Of a stretch of 35,165 bases of DNA, positions 22,435 to 29,587 are shown piece by piece. The notes beneath the pieces are model-generated. The model saw only the letters and a program-made list of their open reading frames with translations. It did no database searches and was not told where the DNA came from. The position numbers were made by a program, and so were the translations under genes. How positions within the stretch are numbered: position 1 is the first letter of the stretch; the number at the start of each line of letters is the position of its first letter. Location: positions 1 through 35,165 of IMG/VR virus record IMGVR_UViG_3300019867_000003; one strand, 5' to 3'. The stretch is from a virus.

Positions 22435-23003
22435 TGGCAACAGAAAATAAAAACGTGACTAGGATCACAGTAAGAGCAACATTAAGCTACGTTAACGTAT
22501 TTGAGCCTTATATCGACCCAAAAGGGAAAGATAAACCAAAATACAAATGTTTACTTTTGATAGATAAAGACGACACGGCAAGCGTTAAGAAAATCAAAGC
22601 GGCAATTGCAGCCGTAGAGGCTAAAATGATTACAGAGAAGTATGCGGGTAAAGCCCCAAAAAAGAAAATCTCAAATACTTTCGGCGACGGCGACGAAGAC
22701 AAAGACGGCGAAGAGTACGAAAATCGTTACTACATTAACGTTAGTAAGCATATTAAGCCTGCAATCGTTGATCGTAAACTTAGGCCGATTACAGATACCG
22801 AAGAGGTTTACAGCGGTTGCGTTGCAAACGTATGTATAGAGTTCTACTACTATTGGATGGACGAGTCAAAAGGTATCACAGCGAGTTTGGAGGGGATCCA
22901 AAAAATTAGCGACGGCGAGCCTCTAGGTGCAAGCCGCGTAAGACCCGAAGACGTTTTCAAGGAAATGGAAGAGGACGACGAGGATTACGACGACTTAGAC
23001 TAA
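22434..23003 (+). CDS. DUF2815 single-stranded DNA-binding protein, 189 aa
   Basis: T7 gp2.5-like protein that coats single-stranded DNA during replication. The OB-fold-type N-terminal strands (TRITVRATLSYVNVFEPY, with PKYKCLLLIDKDD) and an acidic C-terminal tail (VFKEMEEDDEDYDDLD, the usual protein-interaction tail) support this. In phages this gene is characteristically next to DUF2800 and the family A DNA polymerase, as here. A gene-free, structured stretch follows before the polymerase. The DUF2815 assignment is by sequence pattern and neighbourhood. Confidence 0.8.
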   Translation: MATENKNVTRITVRATLSYVNVFEPYIDPKGKDKPKYKCLLLIDKDDTASVKKIKAAIAAVEAKMITEKYAGKAPKKKISNTFGDGDEDKDGEEYENRYYINVSKHIKPAIVDRKLRPITDTEEVYSGCVANVCIEFYYYWMDESKGITASLEGIQKISDGEPLGASRVRPEDVFKEMEEDDEDYDDLD

Positions 23004-23391
23004 AAAGGCAGGGGTTGCAGAGATAGCGACTAGCTCACGGGTTCGACTCCCGTAACTCCTCAAAGTTTTTAGACGACGCGCCGTAAGGCTTGACGAGATT
23101 TAAAAACTTATTCCTAAACGTGTAAGAACGCACCGCGTAAAGGCGACCCACTGTTACAGGGTTTAGGTGGCACATACGGGAAAACGGGCACGTTGGAGAT
23201 TCCCACTGAAAAAGTTTTGGTTTAAAACTGTTAATCTTAAACTGCTCCCGCTTGGAGCTTGTAGAGCAAAGAGGTACTTACTAATCCGGGTAAGCTAAGG
23301 TATAAAGTACAGTCCTGTTAATCAGGTGTAGACTGCGGGTATTCTTTAACGCCTCTTTATATTACTACTTTCACACTAAAAAATTAATAAC
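23004..23391 (+). ncRNA. Candidate structured non-coding RNA, 388 bases
   Basis: No plausible protein gene is present. The stretch lies in the dense early operon, where other gaps are below 25 bases. Pairings visible by eye are the tRNA-like part at 23010-23060 (separate entry) and AAGTTTTTA (23063-23071) with TAAAAACTT (23101-23109), enclosing GCC-GTAA-GGC (23080-23089). CCTAAAC (23113-23119) pairs with GTTTAGG (23161-23167), and GCTCC (23244-23248) with GGAGC (23254-23258). AAAGAGG (23268-23274) pairs with CCTCTTT (23352-23358), enclosing CTTAC/GTAAG (23277-23281/23290-23294) and CAGT/ACTG (23310-23313/23332-23335). The 9-mer CTGTTAATC occurs twice. I cannot assign it to a known RNA family. 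Confidence 0.5.
23010..23061 (+). other. tRNA-like element: acceptor-type stem plus perfect T-arm, no anticodon arm
   Basis: T-arm: ACGGG (23037-23041), loop TTCGACT, CCCGT (23049-23053); the loop fits the TTCRANY consensus. It is closed by AGGGGTT (23010-23016) with AACTCCT (23054-23060), seven pairs with one wobble. Between them only 20 bases remain, folding as GAG-a-TAG-cga-CTA-g-CTC (23020-23036). A normal tRNA needs about 41 bases there, and no CCA follows. An alternative five-pair arm GTTGC/GCGAC (23014-23030) has a seven-base loop but lacks U33. Confidence 0.55.
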
Positions 23392-25368
23392 ATGGCTATC
23401 GAATTGCACATTGACGTCGAGACGTTCTCGAGCGTGGATATAATGAACTGCGGCTCCTACAAGTATTTCGAAAGCCCCGACTTTGAAATTTTAATTTTGT
23501 GCTACTGCTACGTAGTTGACGGGGTTAAATGTAAAGTTAATACTATCGATATAGCCAACGGCGAAAAAATACCCGCTATTTTTATTCAAAAACTTCTAGA
23601 TCCTACAGTCGAAAAGCACGCCCACAATGCCAACTTCGAGCGCAACGCCTTTAAGGCTATAGGCTACGACGTACCCGTGGAGCAGTGGCACTGCTCAGCA
23701 GTCAAAGCGGGGTATTGTGGTTTGCCTATGAGCTTGGACGCCGCAACCAAAGCGCTTAATATGGGTGAAGAGGGCAAAAGTGCAGAGGGTAAAGCCTTAA
23801 TACGGTACTTCTCTTGTCTTGTGAAGCCTACCAAGTCCAACGGCGGGCGTATGCGTAATTTACCAAGCCACAACCCCGAAAAGTGGGAAATGTACAAAGA
23901 CTATTGTCGTCAAGACGTTATCGCAGAAATGGGACTACTTGACCGATTGGCAGGCTTTGAAATTCCCGAGACCGAAAGACTCAACTATTTTTTAGATCAA
24001 AAGATAAACGACCGAGGTGTTAACATCGACGTCGAAATGGCACAAAATGCAATACTTATCGACGACCGCTTTAAGCTGGAAGTCGTAGACCAATTAAAAG
24101 AGATAACAGGCCTCACAAATCCGAACAGCGTTGCGCAGCTTAAAAAGTGGTTGAGCTCTACCCTGCAAACAGAAGTAAACAGCCTTGCAAAAGATACCGT
24201 CAAAACACTAATTAAAGAGCACAAGCGCGGCGCTGCGGTTGAGGTCCTAAAACTTAGACAACAAGGCTCGAGCACTTCAACAAAGAAGTACAACGCTATG
24301 ATTAACTACGCGCTTGACGACTACACGGCGCACGGGCTTTTATACTTTTACGGCGGATCTCGGACGGGACGCTGGGCGGGAAGAGCTGTACAGCTGCAAA
24401 ACCTACCCCGTAACAAAATGAAGCTCTTAGACGAGGCGCGTAAAATGGTAAAGGCAGGACACTACGACAGTCTTACAATGACTTTCGATAATATCCCGAG
24501 CGTGCTATCCCAGCTTATCCGTACCGCAATAATTCCAAAAGAAAACAATATCTTAGCCGTTGCGGATTATAGTGCAATAGAGGGGCGCGTTACGGCTTGG
24601 CTTGCGGGCGAGCAATGGAGGCTAGACGTTTTCGCGGGAGACGGTAAGATTTACGAGGCTTCGGCTTCTATGATGTTCGGCGTACCGATTGAAAGCATAG
24701 GCAAAGGCTCGGAGTACCGCGATAAGGGTAAAATCGCAGAGCTCGCCCTCGGCTTCGGCGGATCGGTTGGAGCACTTAAAACGATGGGCGGCGAGGCGAT
24801 GGGGCTAAGCGAGGCAGAAATGAAAAACATTGTCGAGCGTTGGCGTAAAGCCTCCCCCGCAATTGTAAAAATGTGGTATGAGTTTGAGCGGTGCGCTATT
24901 GCAGCACTGAAAAGCCCAAAGCTTATAATTATATCAAAATTAAAATGTATAGCTTTTCAGTACGATAACAAATGTTTAAGTATATTGCTCCCCTCGGGGC
25001 GCCAATTAGTTTACCGCGATCCAGTCTTAAGCCGTAACAAGTGGGACAACGAGAGTATAAAATATAAAGGTAAGCACCAAGTAACGGGTCAATGGGCTTG
25101 GGTTGACACTTACGGCGGGAAGCTCTCAGAGAATATAATCCAAGCCATAGCGCGAGACTTACTCGCCGACGGTATGAGACGCCTAGACGCCGCAGGGTTC
25201 GACATTGTGCTACACGTACACGATGAGGTTTGCGCCGATATACCGAACGAGTCGCCCGAGTTTATCGTCTCGGAAATGTGCCGCATTTTAGGCGAGCCCG
25301 TACCTTGGGCGAAAGGACTAGGCACGCCTGCCGAGGGCTTTATCACTAACTACTATAAAAAAGACTAA
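23392..25368 (+). CDS. polA: Family A DNA polymerase (PolA-like), 658 aa
   Basis: Replicative polymerase with proofreading. The 3'-5' exonuclease domain shows Exo I HIDVET (Asp8, Glu10), Exo II HNANFER (78-84) and Exo III YCRQDV with Asp175. The polymerase part shows GGSRTGRW (321-328), motif A VADYSAIEGR (Asp392), motif B near 443-458 (RDKGKIAELALGFGGS) and motif C HVHDEV with the catalytic Asp611. A 5'-3' exonuclease domain is absent, as in T7 and related phage enzymes. It is preceded by the 388-base structured stretch and followed by a 132-residue gene after four bases. Confidence 0.96.
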   Translation: MAIELHIDVETFSSVDIMNCGSYKYFESPDFEILILCYCYVVDGVKCKVNTIDIANGEKIPAIFIQKLLDPTVEKHAHNANFERNAFKAIGYDVPVEQWHCSAVKAGYCGLPMSLDAATKALNMGEEGKSAEGKALIRYFSCLVKPTKSNGGRMRNLPSHNPEKWEMYKDYCRQDVIAEMGLLDRLAGFEIPETERLNYFLDQKINDRGVNIDVEMAQNAILIDDRFKLEVVDQLKEITGLTNPNSVAQLKKWLSSTLQTEVNSLAKDTVKTLIKEHKRGAAVEVLKLRQQGSSTSTKKYNAMINYALDDYTAHGLLYFYGGSRTGRWAGRAVQLQNLPRNKMKLLDEARKMVKAGHYDSLTMTFDNIPSVLSQLIRTAIIPKENNILAVADYSAIEGRVTAWLAGEQWRLDVFAGDGKIYEASASMMFGVPIESIGKGSEYRDKGKIAELALGFGGSVGALKTMGGEAMGLSEAEMKNIVERWRKASPAIVKMWYEFERCAIAALKSPKLIIISKLKCIAFQYDNKCLSILLPSGRQLVYRDPVLSRNKWDNESIKYKGKHQVTGQWAWVDTYGGKLSENIIQAIARDLLADGMRRLDAAGFDIVLHVHDEVCADIPNESPEFIVSEMCRILGEPVPWAKGLGTPAEGFITNYYKKD

Positions 25369-25372
25369 CGAT

Positions 25373-25771
25373 ATGACACCAAAAATATCCAAACTCTTCG
25401 ACGACCTCGAAGCGGATTTACGACTCACAGGGCTAGAGCCTTTCGCTAATAGGGTAGCGCATATTAAGAAAAGCCTAACGCCTCTACAAAAAAAAGCACC
25501 CGTAAAAGGTATACCTCTAAAGTTAGAAATTACGGAAAACGGAAAGACTACAGAGGTGACTTTCCCAAACGAAAAGGAAGCCGAAAAGTTTTTAGTCTTG
25601 AAGCAAAAGCACCGCATAGCATCGCATCGAAACCCAAAGGGGCTAAGCGTACCTATTTACCGCCACGGTCGTATCGAGGATTACGAGGATTACGAGGATA
25701 AGTGCGCCGAGTATTGGAAAGCTGCGCAAGGGCAAAATTTGGATTTTAGAGTAATTATATCAAGAGCTTAA
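25373..25771 (+). CDS. Hypothetical early protein, 132 aa
   Basis: Basic overall, with an acidic-aromatic patch near 100-110 (IEDYEDYEDK) that comes from a nine-base tandem repeat. It contains a beta-hairpin-like segment (LKLEITENGKTTEVTF). I recognise no family. It lies between the DNA polymerase and the PrimPol-helicase genes with gaps of four and two bases, so it is an integral part of the replication operon. It may bind DNA or the polymerase; this is inference. Confidence 0.65.
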   Translation: MTPKISKLFDDLEADLRLTGLEPFANRVAHIKKSLTPLQKKAPVKGIPLKLEITENGKTTEVTFPNEKEAEKFLVLKQKHRIASHRNPKGLSVPIYRHGRIEDYEDYEDKCAEYWKAAQGQNLDFRVIISRA

Positions 25772-25773
25772 AA

Positions 25774-28182
25774 ATGATTTACGACGGAAAACTTAATATC
25801 GCAGTAGGACACTCGGCGCAGTCGGTTAAATGGAAAAACAAAGCTTTTACATGGTCGCAGTTCGTCGACCGTATCGCCGAGAATACCGTAACGCCCGAGA
25901 CCTACAAAGAATTTATTGCAAGCACTAAACCCGAACAGGGTAAAATAAAAGACGTCGGCGGGTACGTCGGAGGGTATCTGAGAAACGGAAAGCGCAGCCC
26001 TAAAAACGTGGTACACCGCCAACTCTTAACGCTGGACATTGACTTCGCGCATTTAGATTTTTGGAGCGACTTTACGCTGCAGTTTGAAAACGCGGCGATT
26101 ATACACGGGACGCACAAACACTGCAAAACCGATCCACGCTACAGGCTTTTAATGCCCTTAGATAGAGAGGTTACCGCCGACGAGTACGTCGCGATTGCGC
26201 GATCCGTTGCTGGACAGTTAGACATAGAGCTTTTCGACCAAACCACGTTCGAGACTAACCGCCTTATGTTTTGGCCCTCAACGCCGAAAGACGTAGATTA
26301 CTATATGGAGACGCAGGACGGCCCTTGGCTATGCGCCGACGAGATACTCGACAGTTACATTGATTGGACAGACACGAGCCTTTGGCCGACCTCGGGGCAG
26401 ATGCTCCGAGAGCTTGGAGCCAACGCCAAAAAGCAGGCAGACCCTAGAGAGAAAAGCGGAATCGTTGGGGCGTTCTGCCGTACCTACTCAATCACCGAAG
26501 CAATCGAGAAATTTTTAATTGAGCAATATATATCCACAGACCATGAAGAGAGATACACTTATACGCAAGGCTCAACGGCGGCGGGACTTATTATTTATGA
26601 GGACACGTTCGCTTATAGCCATCACGGTACTGATCCGTGCAGCGGGAAGACCTCTAACTCTTTCGACCTTGTGCGATTGCACCTCTTTGGGCACTTGGAT
26701 AACGATACTCAAACCCAAGGGCAAAAACCGAAGAGCTTCTCAGCGATGGAAGACTTTGCACGCAAAGACAAAGCGGTTAAGAAGCTTTTAGCCGAAGAGT
26801 CACAGGCTAATATAAAATACGATTTCGCCGAAGTATTAGACGGCGAATACGACGAAGAGCCCGACGCCGTAGAGGGTGACAACGATAACACCGATTGGAT
26901 GGTCGAACTCGAAGCGGACAATAAAGGCAATTATCTTTCGAGCTCGACAAATATATCGCTTATCTTTAAGCACGACGGGCGACTCAAAGAGTCGTTTAAA
27001 CAAAACATTTTCGACAACAAACGTTATGTATTTAGGACTTTGCCGTGGCGCGGGATTAAGAAGCCCGAACCGATTAAGAACGTAGATTACTCGGGTATTA
27101 GGAATTACATCGAAACAATTTACGGAATAACAGGCGTACAAAAGATCGACGACGCGCTCGCCTTAGAGTTTGAAAAACATAGCTTTCACCCCGTTAGAGA
27201 TTACCTCAACGGCTTAAAGTGGGACAAGACCGAAAGGCTCGACTATTTACTTATTGATTATTTTGGAATGGTAGACAACGCCTACACCCGCGAGTCGATA
27301 AGAAAGTGTTTAGTCGGTGCGGTGGCTCGGGTATTTAATCCAGGGGTTAAGTTCGATTTAGTGCTCACCATTATAGGGCCGCAGGGTTGCAACAAATCTA
27401 CGTTTATAGACAAGCTCGGTAAAGATTGGTATAGTGACAGCTTTAGCACGGTACACGGTAAGGAGTCTTTCGAACAACTGCAGGGCGCTTGGATTATCGA
27501 GATAGCGGAAATGTCAGGATTTAGAAAGGCAGACAACGAGGCGATTAAATTATATATTTCGAAAAGGGTCGACACGTTCCGCCCTGCTTATGGCCGAAGC
27601 CCTGAGGACTTCCCAAGGCAAAATATATTTATCGCAACGTCTAACACCCGTAACCTCTTTACGGATCCAACGGGAGGGCGTCGATTCTTGCCGGGGGATG
27701 TCGTGATAGACGACACCCTTAAAAATGTTTGGACTGACCTCGATAAAGAAGTAGATCAAATTTGGGCCGAAGCCTTAACGCTGTACAAAGCGGGCGAGAA
27801 ATTATACTTAAGCCCCGAAGCCGAGACGATCGCACGTTACGAGCAGACAAGCCACAGCGAGACAGACGAACGCCGCGGACTTATCGAGTTTTACCTAGAG
27901 AGAGAGCTCCCAAGCGATTGGAACGCCCGAGGGCTAGACGAGCGCCGTATGTTCTTAAACGACCCCGAGGCGTACAACGAGAAAGGCGTTAAGCGTGACC
28001 GCGTTTGTATGGTTGAGCTTTGGTGCGAGTGCCTCGGCAAGAACAAAGAAGACGCCGACCGCTACAAGACGCGAGACATTAACGATATAATGAAGTCGTT
28101 TCCCGATTGGGAGTACAAGCCAACGACTGCCAACTTTGGGGCGTACGGCAAACAAAAATATTATCAACGTAAAAAACTATAA
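25774..28182 (+). CDS. PrimPol-VapE (virulence-associated E) replicative primase-helicase, 802 aa
   Basis: A fused primase and helicase for the phage fork. The N-terminal BT4734/PrimPol-type domain has LTLDIDFAH (Asp88, Asp90), HGTHKH (111-116) and PRYRLLMPL (121-129). The C-terminal VirE/VapE domain is a superfamily 3-like ATPase. Walker A is GPQGCNKST (535-543), Walker B is IIEIAEM (574-580), and the sensor/arginine-finger part is NIFIATSNT with GGRRFLP (634-640). An acidic linker (about 355-380) joins the domains. It is the only clear replicative helicase here, next to polymerase and single-strand binding protein. Confidence 0.9.
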   Translation: MIYDGKLNIAVGHSAQSVKWKNKAFTWSQFVDRIAENTVTPETYKEFIASTKPEQGKIKDVGGYVGGYLRNGKRSPKNVVHRQLLTLDIDFAHLDFWSDFTLQFENAAIIHGTHKHCKTDPRYRLLMPLDREVTADEYVAIARSVAGQLDIELFDQTTFETNRLMFWPSTPKDVDYYMETQDGPWLCADEILDSYIDWTDTSLWPTSGQMLRELGANAKKQADPREKSGIVGAFCRTYSITEAIEKFLIEQYISTDHEERYTYTQGSTAAGLIIYEDTFAYSHHGTDPCSGKTSNSFDLVRLHLFGHLDNDTQTQGQKPKSFSAMEDFARKDKAVKKLLAEESQANIKYDFAEVLDGEYDEEPDAVEGDNDNTDWMVELEADNKGNYLSSSTNISLIFKHDGRLKESFKQNIFDNKRYVFRTLPWRGIKKPEPIKNVDYSGIRNYIETIYGITGVQKIDDALALEFEKHSFHPVRDYLNGLKWDKTERLDYLLIDYFGMVDNAYTRESIRKCLVGAVARVFNPGVKFDLVLTIIGPQGCNKSTFIDKLGKDWYSDSFSTVHGKESFEQLQGAWIIEIAEMSGFRKADNEAIKLYISKRVDTFRPAYGRSPEDFPRQNIFIATSNTRNLFTDPTGGRRFLPGDVVIDDTLKNVWTDLDKEVDQIWAEALTLYKAGEKLYLSPEAETIARYEQTSHSETDERRGLIEFYLERELPSDWNARGLDERRMFLNDPEAYNEKGVKRDRVCMVELWCECLGKNKEDADRYKTRDINDIMKSFPDWEYKPTTANFGAYGKQKYYQRKKL

Positions 28183-28184
28183 TT

Positions 28185-28559
28185 ATGGGCATACCTATTT
28201 CAGACAAAGAGCGGGATTTTGAGAAAAGAATAGAATTAACTCTCGAACACATTAAAGGGCTTTTAATCGAGAAAGGCAGAGAGTACCGCCGAAATGCTAA
28301 CCCGTTCCACAACTTCGAGAGGGGCGCGGAAATCTCAGGACGCACCCGCGAGGAAGTACTGCAGGGCTTTTTGCTTAAGCACCTCATAAGCGTAGAGGAC
28401 TTGCGCAATGACAGTAAGTTTGGAAACTTTCCGACTATTGGAAAGATCCATGAAAAGTATAACGACATTCTAGTTTACTTCTTAATCGAAAAGGCTATGA
28501 TGATAGAGGCGGCGGAGCAGTACGAGAGAAGCGCCGCAGTGGCTCGAGAAAATGGATAG
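28185..28559 (+). CDS. Putative MazG/Nmad-type nucleotide-associated protein, 124 aa
   Basis: The pattern KGREYRRNANPFHNFERGA (about 30-49) followed by GRTREEVLQGFLLKHLISV is found in a phage protein family annotated as nucleotide-modification-associated or dNTP pyrophosphatase-like. All-helical composition and a second EKYNDILVYFLIE helix fit a MazG-like fold, but I do not see the full metal-binding ExxE...ExxD set. It overlaps the VRR-NUC gene by eight bases. The exact reaction is unknown. Confidence 0.5.
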   Translation: MGIPISDKERDFEKRIELTLEHIKGLLIEKGREYRRNANPFHNFERGAEISGRTREEVLQGFLLKHLISVEDLRNDSKFGNFPTIGKIHEKYNDILVYFLIEKAMMIEAAEQYERSAAVARENG

Positions 28560-28833
28560 CGAAAAGCTCATAGAGAAAACCTTAAACGCTGAGGTTAAAA
28601 GCCTCGGCGGTTGGTCGCTTAAACTGCTTTGTCAGTTTGTAACGGGACTACCTGACAGGCTCGTCTTATTACCGGGTGGCGTTGTGTTCTTTGTCGAGGT
28701 AAAGAGCACAGGCAAAAAGCCTACACCCGTACAGCGGTTAGTACATGAGAAGTTACGCCGTATGGGCTTTACCGTTCACGTCGTAGACACTTTAAAACAA
28801 TTAAATGAAATCCTTAATAACTTATTAGAATGA
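28552..28833 (+). CDS. VRR-NUC domain nuclease, 93 aa
   Basis: A stand-alone VRR-NUC nuclease of the PD-(D/E)XK group, commonly found in phage replication modules and thought to cut branched DNA. Catalytic motif GLPDRLVL (Asp35) is followed by FFVEVKSTGKKPTPVQ with Glu49, Lys51 and Gln61. The length of about 90 residues is normal. It overlaps both neighbours (eight and four bases). Substrate in this phage is not known. Confidence 0.9.
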   Translation: MDSEKLIEKTLNAEVKSLGGWSLKLLCQFVTGLPDRLVLLPGGVVFFVEVKSTGKKPTPVQRLVHEKLRRMGFTVHVVDTLKQLNEILNNLLE

Positions 28834-29147
28834 AAAGAGTTATACTAGAAAGCCCCTACGCCGGAGACGTAGAGCGAAATATAAAGTACTCCCGTATGTG
28901 CGTTAAAGATAGCTTAAGCAGAGGAGAGGCGCCGATAGCGTCGCACCTGCTTTACACCCAAGAGGGTATACTTGACGACCTCAACCCCGAAGAGCGTAAG
29001 CAGGGAATCGACGCAGGGCTTAAGTGGAAAGAGGTTGCGGACTTACAAGTCTTTTATATAGATTACGGAGTTAGCCCCGGTATGCAGTACGGTATGGGTT
29101 ACGCAAAAGAGCACAACATACCATTTGAAACCCGTACTATTTTATGA
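28830..29147 (+). CDS. Nucleoside 2-deoxyribosyltransferase-like protein (DUF4406/DUF7768-type), 105 aa
   Basis: The N-terminal strand VILESPYAGD with RNIKYSRMCVKDSLSRGEAP, then ASHLLYTQEG, fits this Rossmann-like family. DYGVSPGMQYGMGYA near 85-100 fits its second conserved part. Members are found in many phages and are thought to act on nucleosides or related small molecules. It lies between the VRR-NUC gene and the adenine methyltransferase gene with four-base overlaps, so a role in nucleotide or DNA modification is possible. The reaction is not established. Confidence 0.65.
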   Translation: MKRVILESPYAGDVERNIKYSRMCVKDSLSRGEAPIASHLLYTQEGILDDLNPEERKQGIDAGLKWKEVADLQVFYIDYGVSPGMQYGMGYAKEHNIPFETRTIL

Positions 29148-29587
29148 AAAATAGAAATTTAGATCACTCAGATAATTGGGCGACCCCGAAAGAGTTATAC
29201 AACGAACTCGACGACGAGTTTTTATTTAGCTTCGACCCTTGCCCTTTTAATGTTAACGAAATAAGGCCCGAGGACGACGGCCTTTTAAAAGATTGGGGAT
29301 ATAGCAATTTTATAAACCCACCTTACAGCAGAAAGTTAAAAGAGGCCTTTATATTAAAAGCGATAGCCGAAAGCCAAAAGGGTAAAATATGCGTTATGCT
29401 GATCCCCGTATCGACTAGCACTAAAATATTTCACGATCACATACTACCAAACGCTAAAGAGATCAGATATATAAAAGGCCGCGTAAAATTTCAAAGGCTT
29501 GGCGAAGACGGTAAAATGTACACCCCGCCCTGGGCGGGGATGCACGACTCAATGATAGTAATTTTTAACCCGCATAATTTAGAATGA
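29144..29587 (+). CDS. Phage-type DNA N6-adenine methyltransferase, 147 aa
   Basis: Transfers a methyl group from S-adenosylmethionine to adenine in DNA. The Dam-like phage family signature is present: NWATPKELYNELDDEF at the start, FSFDPCP (29-34) and the catalytic motif NPPY (58-61). Length is near the family's usual 150-170 residues, a compact form. There is no cognate restriction gene nearby, so protection against host restriction or marking of phage DNA is the likely role. It overlaps both neighbours by four bases. Confidence 0.9.
   Translation: MKNRNLDHSDNWATPKELYNELDDEFLFSFDPCPFNVNEIRPEDDGLLKDWGYSNFINPPYSRKLKEAFILKAIAESQKGKICVMLIPVSTSTKIFHDHILPNAKEIRYIKGRVKFQRLGEDGKMYTPPWAGMHDSMIVIFNPHNLE

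Noticed and set aside
22981-23061. A complete tRNA gene using GAGGATT (22980-22986) as 5' acceptor strand
   Set aside because: That strand lies inside the coding end of the DUF2815 gene, the D-arm cannot be drawn, and the anticodon loop candidate lacks U33.
23030-23061. attP core for integration into a host tRNA
   Set aside because: The sequence would suit, but no integrase or excisionase pair is seen in the genome; kept only as an alternative explanation.
23268-23358. A tRNA between AAAGAGG and CCTCTTT
   Set aside because: The acceptor and D-arm pair well, but no T-arm with TTCRANY and no canonical anticodon arm can be formed.
23004-23391. tmRNA or group I intron
   Set aside because: No tag-peptide frame and no typical 5' end of tmRNA is present; S-like AAAGTACAGTCC has no convincing R, P and Q partners upstream.
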